64,000 nt of DNA from Micropterix aruncella. Its lineage: Eukaryota > Arthropoda > Insecta > Lepidoptera > Micropterigidae. The stretch is taken from positions 27,996,414 through 28,060,413 of the forward strand of contig OX155961.1 in the NCBI GenBank assembly GCA_944548615.1, written 5' to 3'. The notes beneath the pieces are model-generated. The model saw nothing but the letters and a program-made list of their open reading frames with translations. It did not search any database and was not told where the DNA came from. Positions within the stretch are counted from its first letter, which is position 1. Every line of letters starts with the position of its first letter. Below, piece after piece: positions 11,315 through 22,734 of the stretch. The position numbers and the translations under genes are program-made.

Positions 11315-12056
11315 CTAGCTGAGCCGTGCCCACTTCGTTAGGCGGTAAAACTTTTTACTTGTGATGAAATTTTGAGTGTGGTTTGGCTAGTACTGAGTGC
11401 TATGATTTATTTCCTGACTGCCAAAGAGAGGGTTATAATTTTACTGTATGTGTATGTATGTATTTGCATGCCAATTTGACTATATTGCCGTTATTTGTGA
11501 GTGTCTTCTTGTGAGTGTCTATTTTGTGTCCTATTATCTCTTTAACCATTTATGCAGTAAAAGTGAAATTATATGCAGTAAAAGAGAAAAGTCTTTTGTT
11601 TTAAATACTTGAGACGATAGATTTACTTATTTTGATAATATTTCATAATTATTGATAATATGACCAATAAACATGACCTAACGATTTAAATGATTTTTTT
11701 AATATAAAATACTACTTTCTGCTACTTAAATATAAAAGTTAGACATATGCTGTCGCTGAATTTTTTGTGGGCATTATCAAGCTCTACAACTTTTCCTTAT
11801 AACTTAATCATATATCTCTCATCGTTAAGGCAGCGTTAGTTAGAAACGTTTTCATTCGACCGTTTTTTCCGACTTACTTTGGAAATCCGACTACCACGAA
11901 AAAGTCTTTTCATTTTTCGGATTAATATATATGCTATGCCACTCACAAATAACGTGGCTTCCTACTGGTAAAAGAATTTTCAAAATCGGTTCAGCAGATC
12001 CAGAGATTACTTCCTACAACGTCACAATCTTTACCTCTTTATAATATTAGTATAGA
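11315..12056 (-). mobile_element. Helitron family H1, copy 2 (complete)
   Basis: Minus-strand 5' end TCTATACTAATATTATAAAG (complement of 12037-12056). The 3' end is a hairpin, then CTAG at 11315-11318 with A on the plus-strand side, so the insertion sits between A and T as expected. Length is 742 bp with no coding sequence. Confidence 0.85.
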
Positions 12057-12073
12057 TTGTAAGCTGACATTTA

Positions 12074-13122
12074 CAGTGTTATTAATAAACCCAGACTAAT
12101 TCCTATTCCGCGCGTAATCCTCGGAATAAACGAAAGTGCCATTAATAAACCTGGAATAGCACTATTCCGTCGCTATTACTACTAGACTATCTCCTGTCAG
12201 TTTAGTCCGTGGTGTGAGGTGGAATAGTGCAGGAATAGCGGTGAACAGTTCCGTGTTTTGCGACATACCAGCGATTTCTTCAGATTTTGCGTTCGTTATT
12301 CGTGATATTCCGTGATAAAATAGATGAAATGAATTATTTTCGTACCGTCAACGTTTGTGCGTTTTTAGGCTCCGAAAGCCGAAATTTTACAAAAGGCGCT
12401 TCGACCCCATAATGTCAAATTGCCGGATTAGGAATTTCGCAAAAAGTATCGTTTCTGGAAGGTGAGTATTCTAAAAATTGTGAATATGGTACGTCCTAAG
12501 GTTCGAGGCGACAAAAAAGGTGGATACGTGAAGCCCGAGCTGCAAGTCGCCGCGGCAATCAGTTGGTTGTAATAAGGTTAGTTTCTCTGTAATTTGTTTC
12601 TTTCTATATATTTTTATACTTTATAGTAATATGTTATTGAGTTTTACTTTCAGATTCAAGCTTAATGCGCAGACCTAGGTTATCGACTGTACCCATCTTT
12701 GCTTCCCAAGAGTCGGCAGAGAAGCTGGACAAAACTATGTCAATCGATAAAACTATTTTTTGTCAACAAGGTTATGGTTGCCCTTAATAATAAATAAAGA
12801 ATTAGTAAGTGCATAAATATTCTTTCATTTTACTTATTAAAACCAAGCAGCCGACACAACAGAGGTATTGCGAATTGAGGTTATGTCGCAGTTCGAATGA
12901 CAGCTAAGACCTGAGTCTAGCCAAGTTGACAACATACAAACGGAATATGACGGTGTTACTATATGGAAAAAAATGTTTTCACTCTAATCCGCCGACTAAC
13001 TAGTCTAGGTTTAAAGGTGGTTTATTAATACTATTGCTTTAATACCCGAATTAAGAGATAATACGCGGACTTAGTATTCCGAGGATAGTCTGCGGATTAA
13101 GGAAATCTATTTAATAACACTG
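12074..13122. mobile_element. TIR DNA element, 1.05 kb, possibly Harbinger-like
   Basis: The left end CAGTGTTATTAATAAACC is mirrored at the right end (TTAATAACACTG at 13111-13122). A subterminal phrase with CCTCGGAATA recurs inverted near each end. A short frame at 12487-12573 (MVRPKVRGDKKGG ... PELQVAAAISWL) could be a transposase scrap but stops after 28 codons. TSDs are not clear. It sits only 17 bp from the Helitron 5' end. Confidence 0.6.
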
Positions 13123-13589
13123 AAAAAGTTGATTACTAGAGATTAGGGATCAGATATTAAATAGAGTTTTAAAAAATACGTAATATATTTACAACATAAT
13201 AGATATTTAGGTAACAATAATAATGATGATAACATCTTTCATAAAAAAAATATTTTTAACAAATTTAATTACGGGAACAAATTTAATTAATTTTTCGGGA
13301 GCAAAATACGTACCATAGAGAAATACCCTTGACCGGCATTATCTCATGACAACCATCATACTTTAAAATGATAATTTGCCTTATTTTGAAAATCATTTGA
13401 ATGTTCAAGCAGTTTAAAATTGTTGATAGCAAACTATCAGGATTTTGAGGAAGAACCATAGCATAGCAGACTCCTTGCGAAATATGCATTTCAGCCCAAA
13501 ATGTACTAATGGCTAATAAAACGAAATGACGGTGCAAAATACGAAAACAACTCATAAAGGAGCGTTTTCATATACCGAAACAAACTTTA
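13123..13589. other. No gene recognised
   Basis: AT-rich spacer. The 90-codon minus-strand frame at 13283-13555 has no recognisable motif. Confidence 0.4.
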
Positions 13590-13735
13590 AATTTAACTGA
13601 CCGCTTTTCTTTCAATATTTCAGTCATAATAACATATCGTAATTATTATTCTTCAAGCTTTTGGTCTATGAAAAACCGTAATTAGGCGATTTATTGAGCC
13701 ATTCAATGTTTCCTCTTTCTCTCTAATCTTCCTAT

Positions 13736-13872
13736 CAATTTATGGGACACTATGTAGTAGTGCCCCATAAATTGGTTCTCCTATCCGCCACCTGGAGACG
13801 CGCCCGGTTGGTGCTCAGCGCCCGGCGGCTGAGCACCAACCGGGCGCATCTCCAGGTGGCGGATAGGAGAAC
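13736..13872. repeat. Two abutting fold-backs at the LINE 5' junction
   Basis: Fold-back 1: 13736-13750 against 13760-13774 (15-nt arms, 14 matching). Fold-back 2: 13775-13819 against 13828-13872 (45-nt arms, 44 matching, loop GCCCGGCG). The second is GC-rich and would form a very stable stem. The first copies target-side sequence and the second copies LINE 5' sequence. Confidence 0.93.
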
Positions 13873-14143
13873 GCCCGAAGAGCGCCCGGCTCGAGGGATG
13901 ATACCCGAGGCCGGGTGCTCTTCGGGTAGTGGTGACACTGTGTGTGGAAGGCCCCACCGCGGACCAACTCTCCAAGCCGAGGTGTAAGCTGCCGTGCTAA
14001 TGGCTGCATGGCGCAGGGAGTGTTGCGTCTCTTACGGTGCCTCCCGGATACCGGGCGTCCTCCGGGTAGTATAAGCCAAACCCCGGTCATACGCGGCTCT
14101 GTCCGGGTGAAATCGCACTACCGCGGTACTCGTGGGAACAAAA

Positions 14144-15024
14144 ATGGAACCTACAAACAATAAAATTAACCTAACTGAAGCACTCCAGGGGGTGGCTTTG
14201 TCTCAAAGCGAACCACAGGAGGCACCCAACGCGGGGGCGGGCCCATCAAAAAGCCCACCCAAAACCCGCATTAGATATAACGGCGCCGCAAGGCGTCGCT
14301 ACAAAAAACTGATGAGAGAGGGGCTAACTGCTAACCCCCGAGCCTCCAGTGCTAACTCTAAGCCGGAGGACGGGACTGCAGAGGCCCCTGGGGCTCCTAA
14401 ACGCCCCAGACAGGGGCCAAACACCCCAAGCCCCTCCCATCAGGCGACAGGGAAAAGACCGAAAGTCTCCGACCAAGGTTCTTACGCCCAGGCCACAAAA
14501 GGACTCCTCAGGCTAGCCCTCATAATATGGGGCTACCATCATGGAAATTCCTGTTGGCACTAAAACACCATCCTTTACCGGCACAGCTGGGAGAGGGACG
14601 GTGCAATCGTCTTCTCGTGCGCAGATGAGGGGACTGGGAACTGGCTCAGAAGCCTCTCCACGGACTTACTCGTCCAAGGGGAATTCGTGTGTGTGCTGCC
14701 GGTCGATGAGCTGCCCAAACGCCATCGAGTGGTGGTCCACGTGGAGGAGCCCAAGTACACTGTCGAGAAAGTACTTCTACTCCTCGACAGGCAAAACCCA
14801 GGTCTGAAGACCGATGGGTGGGCCGTCGCTAGGGGAGCACGAAGAAGGATGCCTCGAGCGTCCACTTCGCCTGTCTGGTGAGCGACTCCTTATTGGCCAC
14901 TCTCAGGGCCTGCAACTTCCGACCCTACTGTGGGCTAGCACGGGCATCCGTAAGGCTGCTCGATAATAAGCCTAGGAAGGAGTCGGACGCAGTGGAGGGA
15001 ACGGAGGGAGGTACAGCAAAATGA
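14144..15024 (+). pseudogene. LINE ORF1 (nucleic-acid-binding protein), broken
   Basis: ATG at 14144 (MEPTNNKINL). The first half is Pro/Ala/Ser/Lys-rich and basic (TRIRYNGAARRRYKKLM, PKRPRQGPN), typical of a disordered RNA-binding ORF1 N-terminus. An in-frame TAA at 14561-14563 interrupts it, and the same frame continues with WERDGAIVFSCADEGTGNWL, VCVLPVDELPKRHRVVVHVE and KYTVEKVLLLLDRQNPGL. A frame change near 14833-14840 then gives VHFACLVSDSLLATLRACNF and ends at TGA 15022-15024. The latter half looks like the compact domain before ORF2 in I-type elements. In the family ORF1 binds element RNA in the RNP. Confidence 0.75.
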
Positions 15025-18000
15025 ACCACCTAAAAGTCCCCATAATTCAGATCAACTTGCACCACAGCAAAAGCGCCTCGGCGATATTAACCAGGAGCAT
15101 GGCTGTGGCGCAGACAAGTATAGCACTAATCCAAGAACCTTGGATTGTTAGGGATACTATAAGTGGATTAGGAGGTTGCGGAACCATTCATAAGGCCCAA
15201 CCGACTCGGAAACTCAGGACCTGCGTGGTCACTAAGGGCGTCACAGCCACTTTTCTGCCACAACTCAGCGGCGATGACCTAACGGTCGTTTTAACAAAAA
15301 TCAACTTGACAGGAGACAGGACGGTGGATCTACTCATTGGGTCAGCATACATGCCTTATGACTCCACTGACCTGCCACCGCAAGAAGATATAACCAACCT
15401 AGTGACATATGCGAAACAACGCGGGCTCCAACTCCTTCTGGGTTGCGATGCGATCTCCCACCACGTGTGCTGGGATAGTTCCAACATAAACCCGAGGGGG
15501 GTAAGCCTGCATGACTTTATCCTAGGCAATGAACTCACCATCCTCAACAGAGGAACAGAACCTACCTTCATAGACTCAAGAAGACAGGAGGTACTGGACA
15601 TCACGATCTGCACAAAAGAAGTGGCCGACCTGGTTCAAGACTGGAGGGTCTCAGATGAACCCTCAGGCTCGGACCATAGGCAGATCCATCTAACGCTTCG
15701 GCACTCATTGGAAATTCAGTGGGCTCGCAACCCTAGAAATACCAACTGGGAAGGATTCGAAAGGGACCTGGCTATCAAGCTCACCACGGTTCCGAATCGA
15801 TTCCACACCAAAGAGCAACTAGAAACAGCTGCACTATCACTGTCTAATGCCGTTATAGACGCCTACTAGCAGAATTGCCCTTTGAAACAAAAAAACCTCT
15901 CAAAAAAGGTCCCATGGTGGAACCCAGAGCTGACCAAGCTCAGGCTTGCGCTGAGAAGGTGTTTCAATAGGGCAAGAAATCACAACACTAACTCGCAACA
16001 TCTTTGGGAGGAATACAAAAACGCCCGAAACGAATACCGAAACGAATACAACAAGCCAAACGAAGAAGCTGGAGGGACTTTTGTGAGAGCGTGGAAACAG
16101 CTTCCGAAGCTTCCAGGCTCAACAAGATCCTCAGCTCTAATAACCGCCCCCAGCTGGGATGCCTTAAACGACCAGAGGGGGGACACATAAGCGACACCAA
16201 GGAAACCTTGAAGCTCCTAATGGAAACACACTTTCCGGGCTTCCAGGAATCCTCACACCCAATTGCCGCAGGGGAGAACTCCAAGAGGCTCCACAAGCCC
16301 AGGGAGTGGGCCCTTGCAGCCAAGATAGTTAATCCAAAAGCAGTAGAATGGGCCGTGAGCACCTTCGACCCCTACAAATCACCTGGACCGGATGGAATAT
16401 ACCCAGTCCTACTACAAAAAGGGCTAAGCCAGCTGCTGGGCCCTCTAACAAAGGTACTCAGAGCGAGCATAGCCCTCAGACACGTCCCTCATGCCTGGAG
16501 CAGCGCAAGAGTCACGTTCATTCCAAAGGCAGGCAGGAACGGCCACATCTTTGCCAAAGACTACAGACCCATTAGCCTCACCTCCTTTCTCCTGAAATCA
16601 CTGGAGAGACTAGTTGACGGCTACTTGAAAACCAACCACCTAGCTCTTCAACCGCTTGCTGATGCTCAGTATGCCTATAGGGAGGGCAGATCTACGGACA
16701 CTGCCCTACATCACCTGGTGAGCACAATAGAGACACAGTTAGCGGCGAAAGGTTACGCTCTGGGAGTATTCCTGGACATCGAAGGAGCATTTGACACCAC
16801 TTCATATGCAACTATAAAAAACGCTATGCACAGACGAGGAATACCAGAGACCATTATTGACTGGACATTGAGTATGCTATCAAATAGGAATCTGACCGTC
16901 TATCAAGGCGACACCTCCATCACGGGAATCCCTGCCAAGGGCTGTCCACAGGGTGGAGTCATCTCCCCCCTCTTGTGGAGCATCGTTGTAGACGAACTCC
17001 TAACAGATCTACAAAACCTAGGCCTCTCTGTCTACGGCTACGCTGATGACGTGGCCATAGTAGTCAGAGTAAACTTCCTATCAATACTTAAGGTGCTCAT
17101 GGACAAAGCACATAAGACCACCCAAGACTGGTGCCAGGCCAGAGGTCTATCCGCTAATCCAAGCAAGACTAAGGCCATGATTTTCACCAGAAAATACAAA
17201 CCCGAAACCGTTGAGTGTCTCAAGCTCTGGGATAAGGAGATAGAATACGCTACAGTAGTCAAATACCTTGGAGTCTATCTAGACCCAAAGCTCAATTGGA
17301 AGCACCACCTCGAGCGCAAGAGAACAACCTTCTATGCCTCGTTGTGGACGTGCAAAAGAGTCATGGGAAAAACCTGGGGGTTCAAACCCAGGGTCGCCTT
17401 ATGGCTCTACAGGGCAGTACTGCTGCCTAGACTAACCTATGCTGCAATAGTCTGGTGGTCCGGGGTGAAAAAGCTTGAGACATTAAAAATGCTTAAAAGC
17501 CTTCAAGGTAACCTGAGGGCTGCAACTGGCGTCATGAAGACCACCCCAACAGCGGGATTAGAGGTGGCACTCTGCTGCCCGCCTCTGGACAAGCTCATCA
17601 TCCACTCCGCCAGACTTACAGCATACAGACTGAAGTGTTTGGGCGAGTGGAAGCGTGGAGGGCACAATCATCCTGAGCTAAACCTCCTCCACAAAAGCCC
17701 ATTCACTCTGACCCAGGATCGACTACGGAAAAAAATTTCGGTAGAGAAATCCTATAAAATCCTAATCCCCACCAGGGAAGAATGGAAAAATCCGCAGTGG
17801 CTTCAAAGTCACAACGCAGACGCCTGGTTCACCGACGGCTCAGGAACAAATGGACGTTTTGGGGCAGGCGTGTACGGACCCAAAACCAACCACAGAATCA
17901 GCATCCCCCTTGGACAATACGCTACGGTTTTCCAAGCCGAGGTACTTGCCATATTGGAATGCATAAAACTACAAAGTCGACTTGAGGTAAAAAACAGACA

Positions 18001-18652
18001 AATCCTCATCTGCTCTGACAGCAAAGCAGCACTGGACGCTCTGGCTTAAGCCACCACAGAATCTTCTGTGGTCTGGGACTGCATGCAGGAGCTCAACAAA
18101 TTGGGAAAATCCAACAAAATCACCCTAATATGGATACCGGGTCACCAAGGCATACCCGGAAACGAAGAGGCCGACAGACTGGCAAAACTGGGCACACTGG
18201 ATTGCCCAGTGGAGCCAGCTGTAGGGGTCCCCTTCGCTACAGGTAAGAAAATCATCAGGGACTGCTTGGAGCAGGAACATCGGGCTTCCTGAAAACATAG
18301 TCAGGGATGTCACCAGGCAAAAGCCATGATGGAGCAACCACTACAGAAGAAAACCAAGGCCCTACTTGACATGAGCAAGAAGAACCTTAGAACCACTATC
18401 GGTCTCCTCACCGGACACACGACCCTTAGAGCTCATCTATTCAACCTTGGCTCGACTGAGAGCAAGGATTGCCGAATATGTGGCGAGGAACCTGAAGACA
18501 GCATACACATTGGTGGCCGCTGTCCAGGGCTCGCCGCCAAAAGACACAGTTTACTGGGGCGAGCCTTTCTCGAACCCAGCGATCTGCCCAACTTGAAGGT
18601 CAGTGACCTACTTGGACTGGTAAGAAGTACCGGGCTACTAGCTGACCATTGA
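15021..18652 (+). pseudogene. LINE ORF2: endonuclease, reverse transcriptase, RNase H; broken
   Basis: Endonuclease from about residue 5: IQINLHHSKSA, ALIQEPWI, GCDAISHHVCWD, EVLDITI, SGSDHRQI. TAG at 15867-15869 interrupts, and a +1 shift near 16040-16055 follows. The RT then reads SPGPDG, DYRPISL, DIEGAFD, CPQGGVISPLL and YGYADDVAI, so the YADD catalytic pair is intact, followed by KYLGVYLD. RNase H reads AWFTDGSG, FQAEVLAI, ICSDSKAAL, then TAA at 18047-18049, then WIPGHQGIPGNEEADRLA. Another TGA is at 18290-18292. The tail has CRICGEEPEDSIHIGGRC, a CCHC-like knuckle. Ends TGA 18650-18652. ORF2 drives target-primed reverse transcription; this copy cannot make full-length protein. Confidence 0.92.
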
Positions 18653-18729
18653 CCTAACCACACAGTGGGTAGTTACAAACGACCTTACAGATCTAGGTGA
18701 CATCAAGGGCTGGAAACAAGCCCCCCACT

Positions 18730-18733
18730 CCAT

Positions 18734-18764
<31 letters not shown>
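18730..18764 (+). repeat. (CTA)n microsatellite tail of the LINE
   Basis: About ten CTA units directly before the downstream TSD copy. With that TSD the tail makes a small palindrome centred on ACATGT. Confidence 0.85.
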
Positions 18765-18775
18765 ATGTAGTAGTG

Positions 18776-20085
18776 GACGATACTCTAGAATTTGCCCTAG
18801 TTCCCACAGCCAAAGACCTAGTAGATCATTCAGAAGATGTAATACACATTACTCGTGTGAAATCGAAGACTATCTCGGTTGTTTAATTTTCCCACATGTC
18901 GTCGTTGTTGCAAACACGTTGATCAGTACGGCTTCCGGAGAGTCTGGCTCAGAGCATTTAAAATGATAAAGCACTGCAATTTACCGACTCTTACAAGTAG
19001 GTCAGAAACATCTCAAAAATCGCAACTGTGAAATAGCTCCGGCCATTTTCACGGTTAAATGATATTTCATAAATAACAGTCATCGATGTGCGTTGTGTTA
19101 CCAAGCGCATTTGTTTAATAGAGATGGGCGATATCACATACTATTTTTTAAATTGATCTAGGCAATCAATACGTGTATATCTAGATCTGAAATATGCGAA
19201 AACACTCTTTTCGAAATTAACTCTGGCCAGACTGATATGTAGTATTGGTATTTTTTGTCAATTTGGACCGCGGTCTCGATATACAGAGATCTGTTGTGGC
19301 ACACGCTTTTATTGAATTATCTAGTAACATCAATAAAATAAACAAAACTGTCACAATATATAATTTTACATGCTTTTTTGATTATATACGTTTTTTCTCG
19401 TTGGTAGATTTCCGAATAATGGCTGAAGGTATCAATAGAAGGTGACTGCTGTACCACGACTACGGTACAGCAGTAAGCACACTCTCGAACGACAGGGCGA
19501 TGCGGGGGTAAGGGTGCGAGAGAAGTAAGCAGAGGGATACGTCTCGCCGAGCGCAGTTGCTCAGGCGTTACGCGGGTGGGGGCTATGAAATTTCTCGAAC
19601 GTTTGAATATCTGTTCTTTTGTTCGACGGAAAGCACTGACGATGCGCCATATGGCGCGCATGCTCGCTTGTTTGTGCGAATTTCGTTCGAGTCCTCGACC
19701 ACAGTATACCGTGCCTCGGCCCCTCGGCGCGGAGTGATACGAACGATGCCTGTGGGACAATGTTTCCAAATCGTATTACGATTTGTGGTAGCCCTTAGGA
19801 CTCGGAACGTCGCTTACATCGACTTCAATTTTGTTCTAAGAGAAGCAACTGTCTGGTATACTGTGACTATGACTCTTGTAACAAACCAACTTAGTAAGCA
19901 CTTCACGTAATAGAATAAATTTTTGATTATTTAGTAATTAAATAACCGAGACAGTCGATTAACACTAGTGATGTGCCATATTCGACACAAAACAATAAAA
20001 AAATATTACTTCTTCTGATTGATCTACGGTGCTTTTTCGGAAGTGGATATTTTTGTAGGGCAAAATCTGAAATGCCGACCGCCAC
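18776..20085. other. Interior of the split long-TIR element; no gene recognised
   Basis: Mixed composition, CpG-richer at 19440-19760. Open frames of 117 (+) and 150 (-) codons overlap there but show no motif and are mirror shadows of each other. A hairpin lies at 19445-19474. Confidence 0.4.
19445..19474. repeat. Perfect stem-loop
   Basis: ACTGCTGTACC pairs with GGTACAGCAGT across an 8-nt loop. Confidence 0.9.
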
Positions 20086-20255
20086 TCGTGCCCAATAAAT
20101 TGATAGGAAGATTAGAGAGAGAGAGAGGCAACTTTGAATGGCTTAATAAATCCCCCATGAACGATTCTTATTTAGGCCAAAAGCTTGAAGATTAATAAAG
20201 GCGACATGTTATTATGAGTGAAGTATTGAAAGAAAAACGGTCGCTTTTATTTAAA

Positions 20256-20689
20256 TTCGTATTTCATTGTATTTCAACGTAACATACGTACATTTGTGCG
20301 AAACACAAATATTATAATAAAAATAAATACAAAACAAAAATGTCGAAGTAAATTGAGTAATAAATTTTCATTTGAGGTTTCATTTGAGAAATTTCAATTG
20401 AGGAGGCTTCCAATTGAGAACCTTTCTTCCCCATCGGTTGTCGGTTCTCCGGCATGCGTGACCGTTCTATTGCCAATTCAACTTGCTTATCTAAAATTCT
20501 GTTAAGCGGTTTGAGTGAGGACAATAGTATCATTTGTGTATCCTTAGGATATAGGATACTGATATCAATATTATTTACTATGGTAGTTTGATCATTTATT
20601 AATGCACTTTATTTATTATTGACACTTTAGCATATACTTATTTTTTTACTACACATTAAAATAAAATCTATTGTAGTATAAAATTACAA
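20256..20689. other. No gene recognised
   Basis: AT-rich spacer. A stretch near 20375-20425 repeats TTTGAG and CAATTGAG motifs imperfectly. Confidence 0.4.
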
Positions 20690-21294
20690 TCTTACCTTAT
20701 ATATAAAAATGAATCGCCGTGCGTTAGTCTCGCAAGATCTCGAAAATGACTCGACCGATTTGAATTATCATTTTTTTGTTTTGTTTGCCTTGATTCAAGG
20801 GTGGTTTTACAAAAAAAAATATTTAGGAAAAATTAAAAGAAACAACTGAAAATCGAAAAAAACGAAATTGGTCATTTTGGGAAATGGGCCACTTTCAATA
20901 AATGGCGTTCGCGGCGATACATTATTTAACAGCTGCACCATCCATAACTGTTATTAGTTCCGTGTGATTGTGTAAAATTTCAAAAAGTCGAAAAGTCGAA
21001 AAAGTCGAAAAAGTCAAGAGTCGAAGTCGAGTTGGAAAAGTCAAAAAAGTCGGAAAAGTCGAAAAAGTAAAAAAACTCCAAAAAGTCGAAAAATGCAAAA
21101 AAGTCGAAAAAGTCGGAAATGTTGAAAAAGTCCAAAAAGTCGAAAAAAGTCGAAAAACTCAAACCGTACATGATTCGGCCATATTATAGATTTCAATGAA
21201 TTGAATTTGGAAGGTTGATTACGATCAATAAACGCTTATGAAGAGTTACAATAAAATCAATTTTAGATGGTACGAAGTTCACCGGGTCATCTAG
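20690..21294 (+). mobile_element. Helitron family H2 (complete, 605 bp)
   Basis: The 5' end begins with TC, then TTATATATAAAAATGAATCG, a typical insect Helitron start. The 3' end has GTACGAAGTTC with CCGGGTCAT and CTAG at 21291-21294 followed by T. It contains a GTCGAAAAA minisatellite and no coding sequence. Confidence 0.75.
20975..21165 (+). repeat. GTCGAAAAA minisatellite inside the Helitron
   Basis: About twenty imperfect 8-10 bp units (GTCGAAAAA and variants). Translated it gives a KVEKVEK-like low-complexity frame, which I do not treat as a gene. Confidence 0.85.
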
Positions 21295-21309
21295 TGTAAT
21301 ATAAAATAT

Positions 21310-21430
21310 AGTATAAATACACACTTAAATACGAACTGACATACACACCCACACACACTTACAGATGCAGGCATACTCACACTCTCTCTCACACACACAC
21401 TCACACACATACACACAGACACCCTCACAA
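21310..21430. repeat. CA-rich low-complexity tract
   Basis: ACACAC and CTCTCTC runs right after the Helitron. The rest, to about 21690, is featureless AT-rich DNA. Confidence 0.6.
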
Positions 21431-21689
21431 TCTGCTTTACTCTCCCAGCAAATGTATACATACGCACCCAACTCTCAAGCAATTGTAATTTGATTTGTAT
21501 TAAGAAATGGTCAAAAAATTACTAAAAAGTACCAGATTTTAAATTAATATAAATTTGTAATTCATTAGGAAATCCGTAACCGGTTTTACATTTTAGAATG
21601 TTTACAATTTTGTAATTCTGTATAATCATACTGTGTGTTTTCCTTATTAAACAAATAAATAAATAAATTATCTTCTGAGCTATTTTCAG

Positions 21690-22370
21690 CACTTTGGTTC
21701 TTGGGAGGATTTCTACGTTCAGGATCATATCCCGCCTAGCATAGCTCTTTCCATTATAGCTCGCCAAGCAAATTAAAATTAGTAGATGAGCCTCACAGGC
21801 ACAGTCCAAATTTGCGCGCCGTACGTCATCATGGGCAAGACGAACCGATTGAAGATTTGACTAAGATGTCATCAGATTTGAAGATTTGACTAAGTTTTAG
21901 AAATGCTGCGTACCACAGTCAGTATTCTTCTGGCGGCCTCTTTAGCGAAGTTAGGTCTATCGAGCTGGATGTTATGCTTAAGGTTGTCGTATTCCTCCAC
22001 CGATGGTCACCGGCATCGGATGTATAGGTCGCGTCAACTTTCTCGGTCCCTCGCCTACATGCTCAAATCACACGTATTGTATTTATTGAACACAGATACA
22101 CTGAAACCAAAGAGGGATAGAAATCCTATACAGGATTAGGATTTCTATCCTTTTTTCGTTTCAATGCATTTGTTTATTAAATGCAATACGTGTGATCTAA
22201 GCAAGGAAACTTGGGCGAGGGACCAAGAAATCTGGTGCGGCCTGTACATGGGCATTAAGCAAACTTTGTTTTATCTACGTTCATCCAGAAACCCACATTT
22301 TATGGAGTTCCCCCAGCGTCTATGCCATGATAACAATATCATCTGCAGAACACCAGTCGAGATTTGTACG
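21690..22370 (-). pseudogene. RTE-like reverse transcriptase remnant
   Basis: Read on the minus strand from 22355 down: SADDIVIMA (the RT YADD box, first residue changed), then TLGELHKM. Further on come DRPNFAKEAARRIL and LPMMTYGAQIW, then RAIMERAMLG; the last two are a pair of phrases characteristic of RTE-clade RTs. Stops and frame changes are many. The segment between the YADD box and the later motifs is disrupted by a large inverted repeat at 22040-22230. No 5' region or endonuclease is present. Confidence 0.65.
22040..22230. repeat. Imperfect inverted repeat, about 85-95 nt arms
   Basis: Left arm motifs TCGGTCCCTCGCC, ATCACACGTATTG and GGATAGAAATCC recur inverted on the right (GGATTTCTATCC, CAATACGTGTGAT, GGCGAGGGACC). 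The centre is near 22137. The innermost 13 nt are perfect; outer parts have substitutions and indels. Confidence 0.85.
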
Positions 22371-22379
22371 CGATTTATA

Positions 22380-22734
22380 TGAGATATATATGTATATGCG
22401 AGATGTGTTCCTGTTAAAGTCGATGGCGTATTCATTCCACTTTACCATTTTGAAGTAGTCCTCTAGGGCATGCAGAGCAGTTTGGGTAAAATGTACCTTC
22501 CCTAACTCTCTCTTTTCTTTAATCGGATCGGTTAGGTTTTGTGGTCATGTACTTGGACGGTGAAAGTTGCGGCTTTACATAAAAATCTAAAGACTTAGAT
22601 GTAGCGTTAATCTACTTGGTAACGCTGAAGGGAATCCAAACCTGGGACCCTTCCGATGCAAGTAAATAAGTATCGATATGCTAGTACACTGAGGAGGGCA
22701 TTGTCAGTCGCTGACCGGATATACCTTGTTAAGT
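22380..22734. other. No gene recognised
   Basis: Mixed-composition spacer, perhaps more of the RTE remnant, before a SINE. Confidence 0.35.

Larger units (their letters stand above)
13763..18764 (+). mobile_element. Non-LTR retrotransposon with RNase H (I/LOA-like), near full length
   Basis: Flanked by the 11-bp direct repeat ATGTAGTAGTG at 13752-13762 and 18765-18775. It ends in a (CTA)n tail. It is GC-richer than its surroundings. It carries two ORFs on the plus strand that overlap as ATGA. Presence of an APE-type endonuclease, RT and RNase H in ORF2 points to the I/LOA/Nimb group rather than Jockey or R1, which usually lack RNase H; the exact clade is not certain. About 600 nt precede ORF1. 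At least six disabling lesions are present. Confidence 0.85.
13590..20255. mobile_element. Long-TIR element (about 1.65 kb) split by a 5 kb LINE
   Basis: 13590-13750 and 20086-20255 are inverted copies over about 160 bp, sharing CTTTCAATA, CATAATAACAT, CTTCAAGCTTTTGG and CTCTCTAATCTTCCTATCAA. Removing the retrotransposon at 13763-18764 plus one TSD leaves an element of about 1.65 kb. Its interior (18776-20085) has no recognisable transposase, so its superfamily is unknown. Alternatively these are two opposed copies of one short repeat. Confidence 0.55.

Noticed and set aside
13742..14090. Several overlapping frames on both strands upstream of LINE ORF1
   Set aside because: They come from the 45-nt palindrome and GC-rich 5' UTR, which keep several frames open by composition.
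19317..19910. Overlapping frames of 150 (-) and 117 (+) codons
   Set aside because: They mirror each other over the same CpG-rich segment and neither shows a motif or splice context.
20968..21189. Lys/Val/Glu-rich frame and its Phe/Asp-rich opposite strand
   Set aside because: Both are translations of the GTCGAAAAA minisatellite inside a Helitron.
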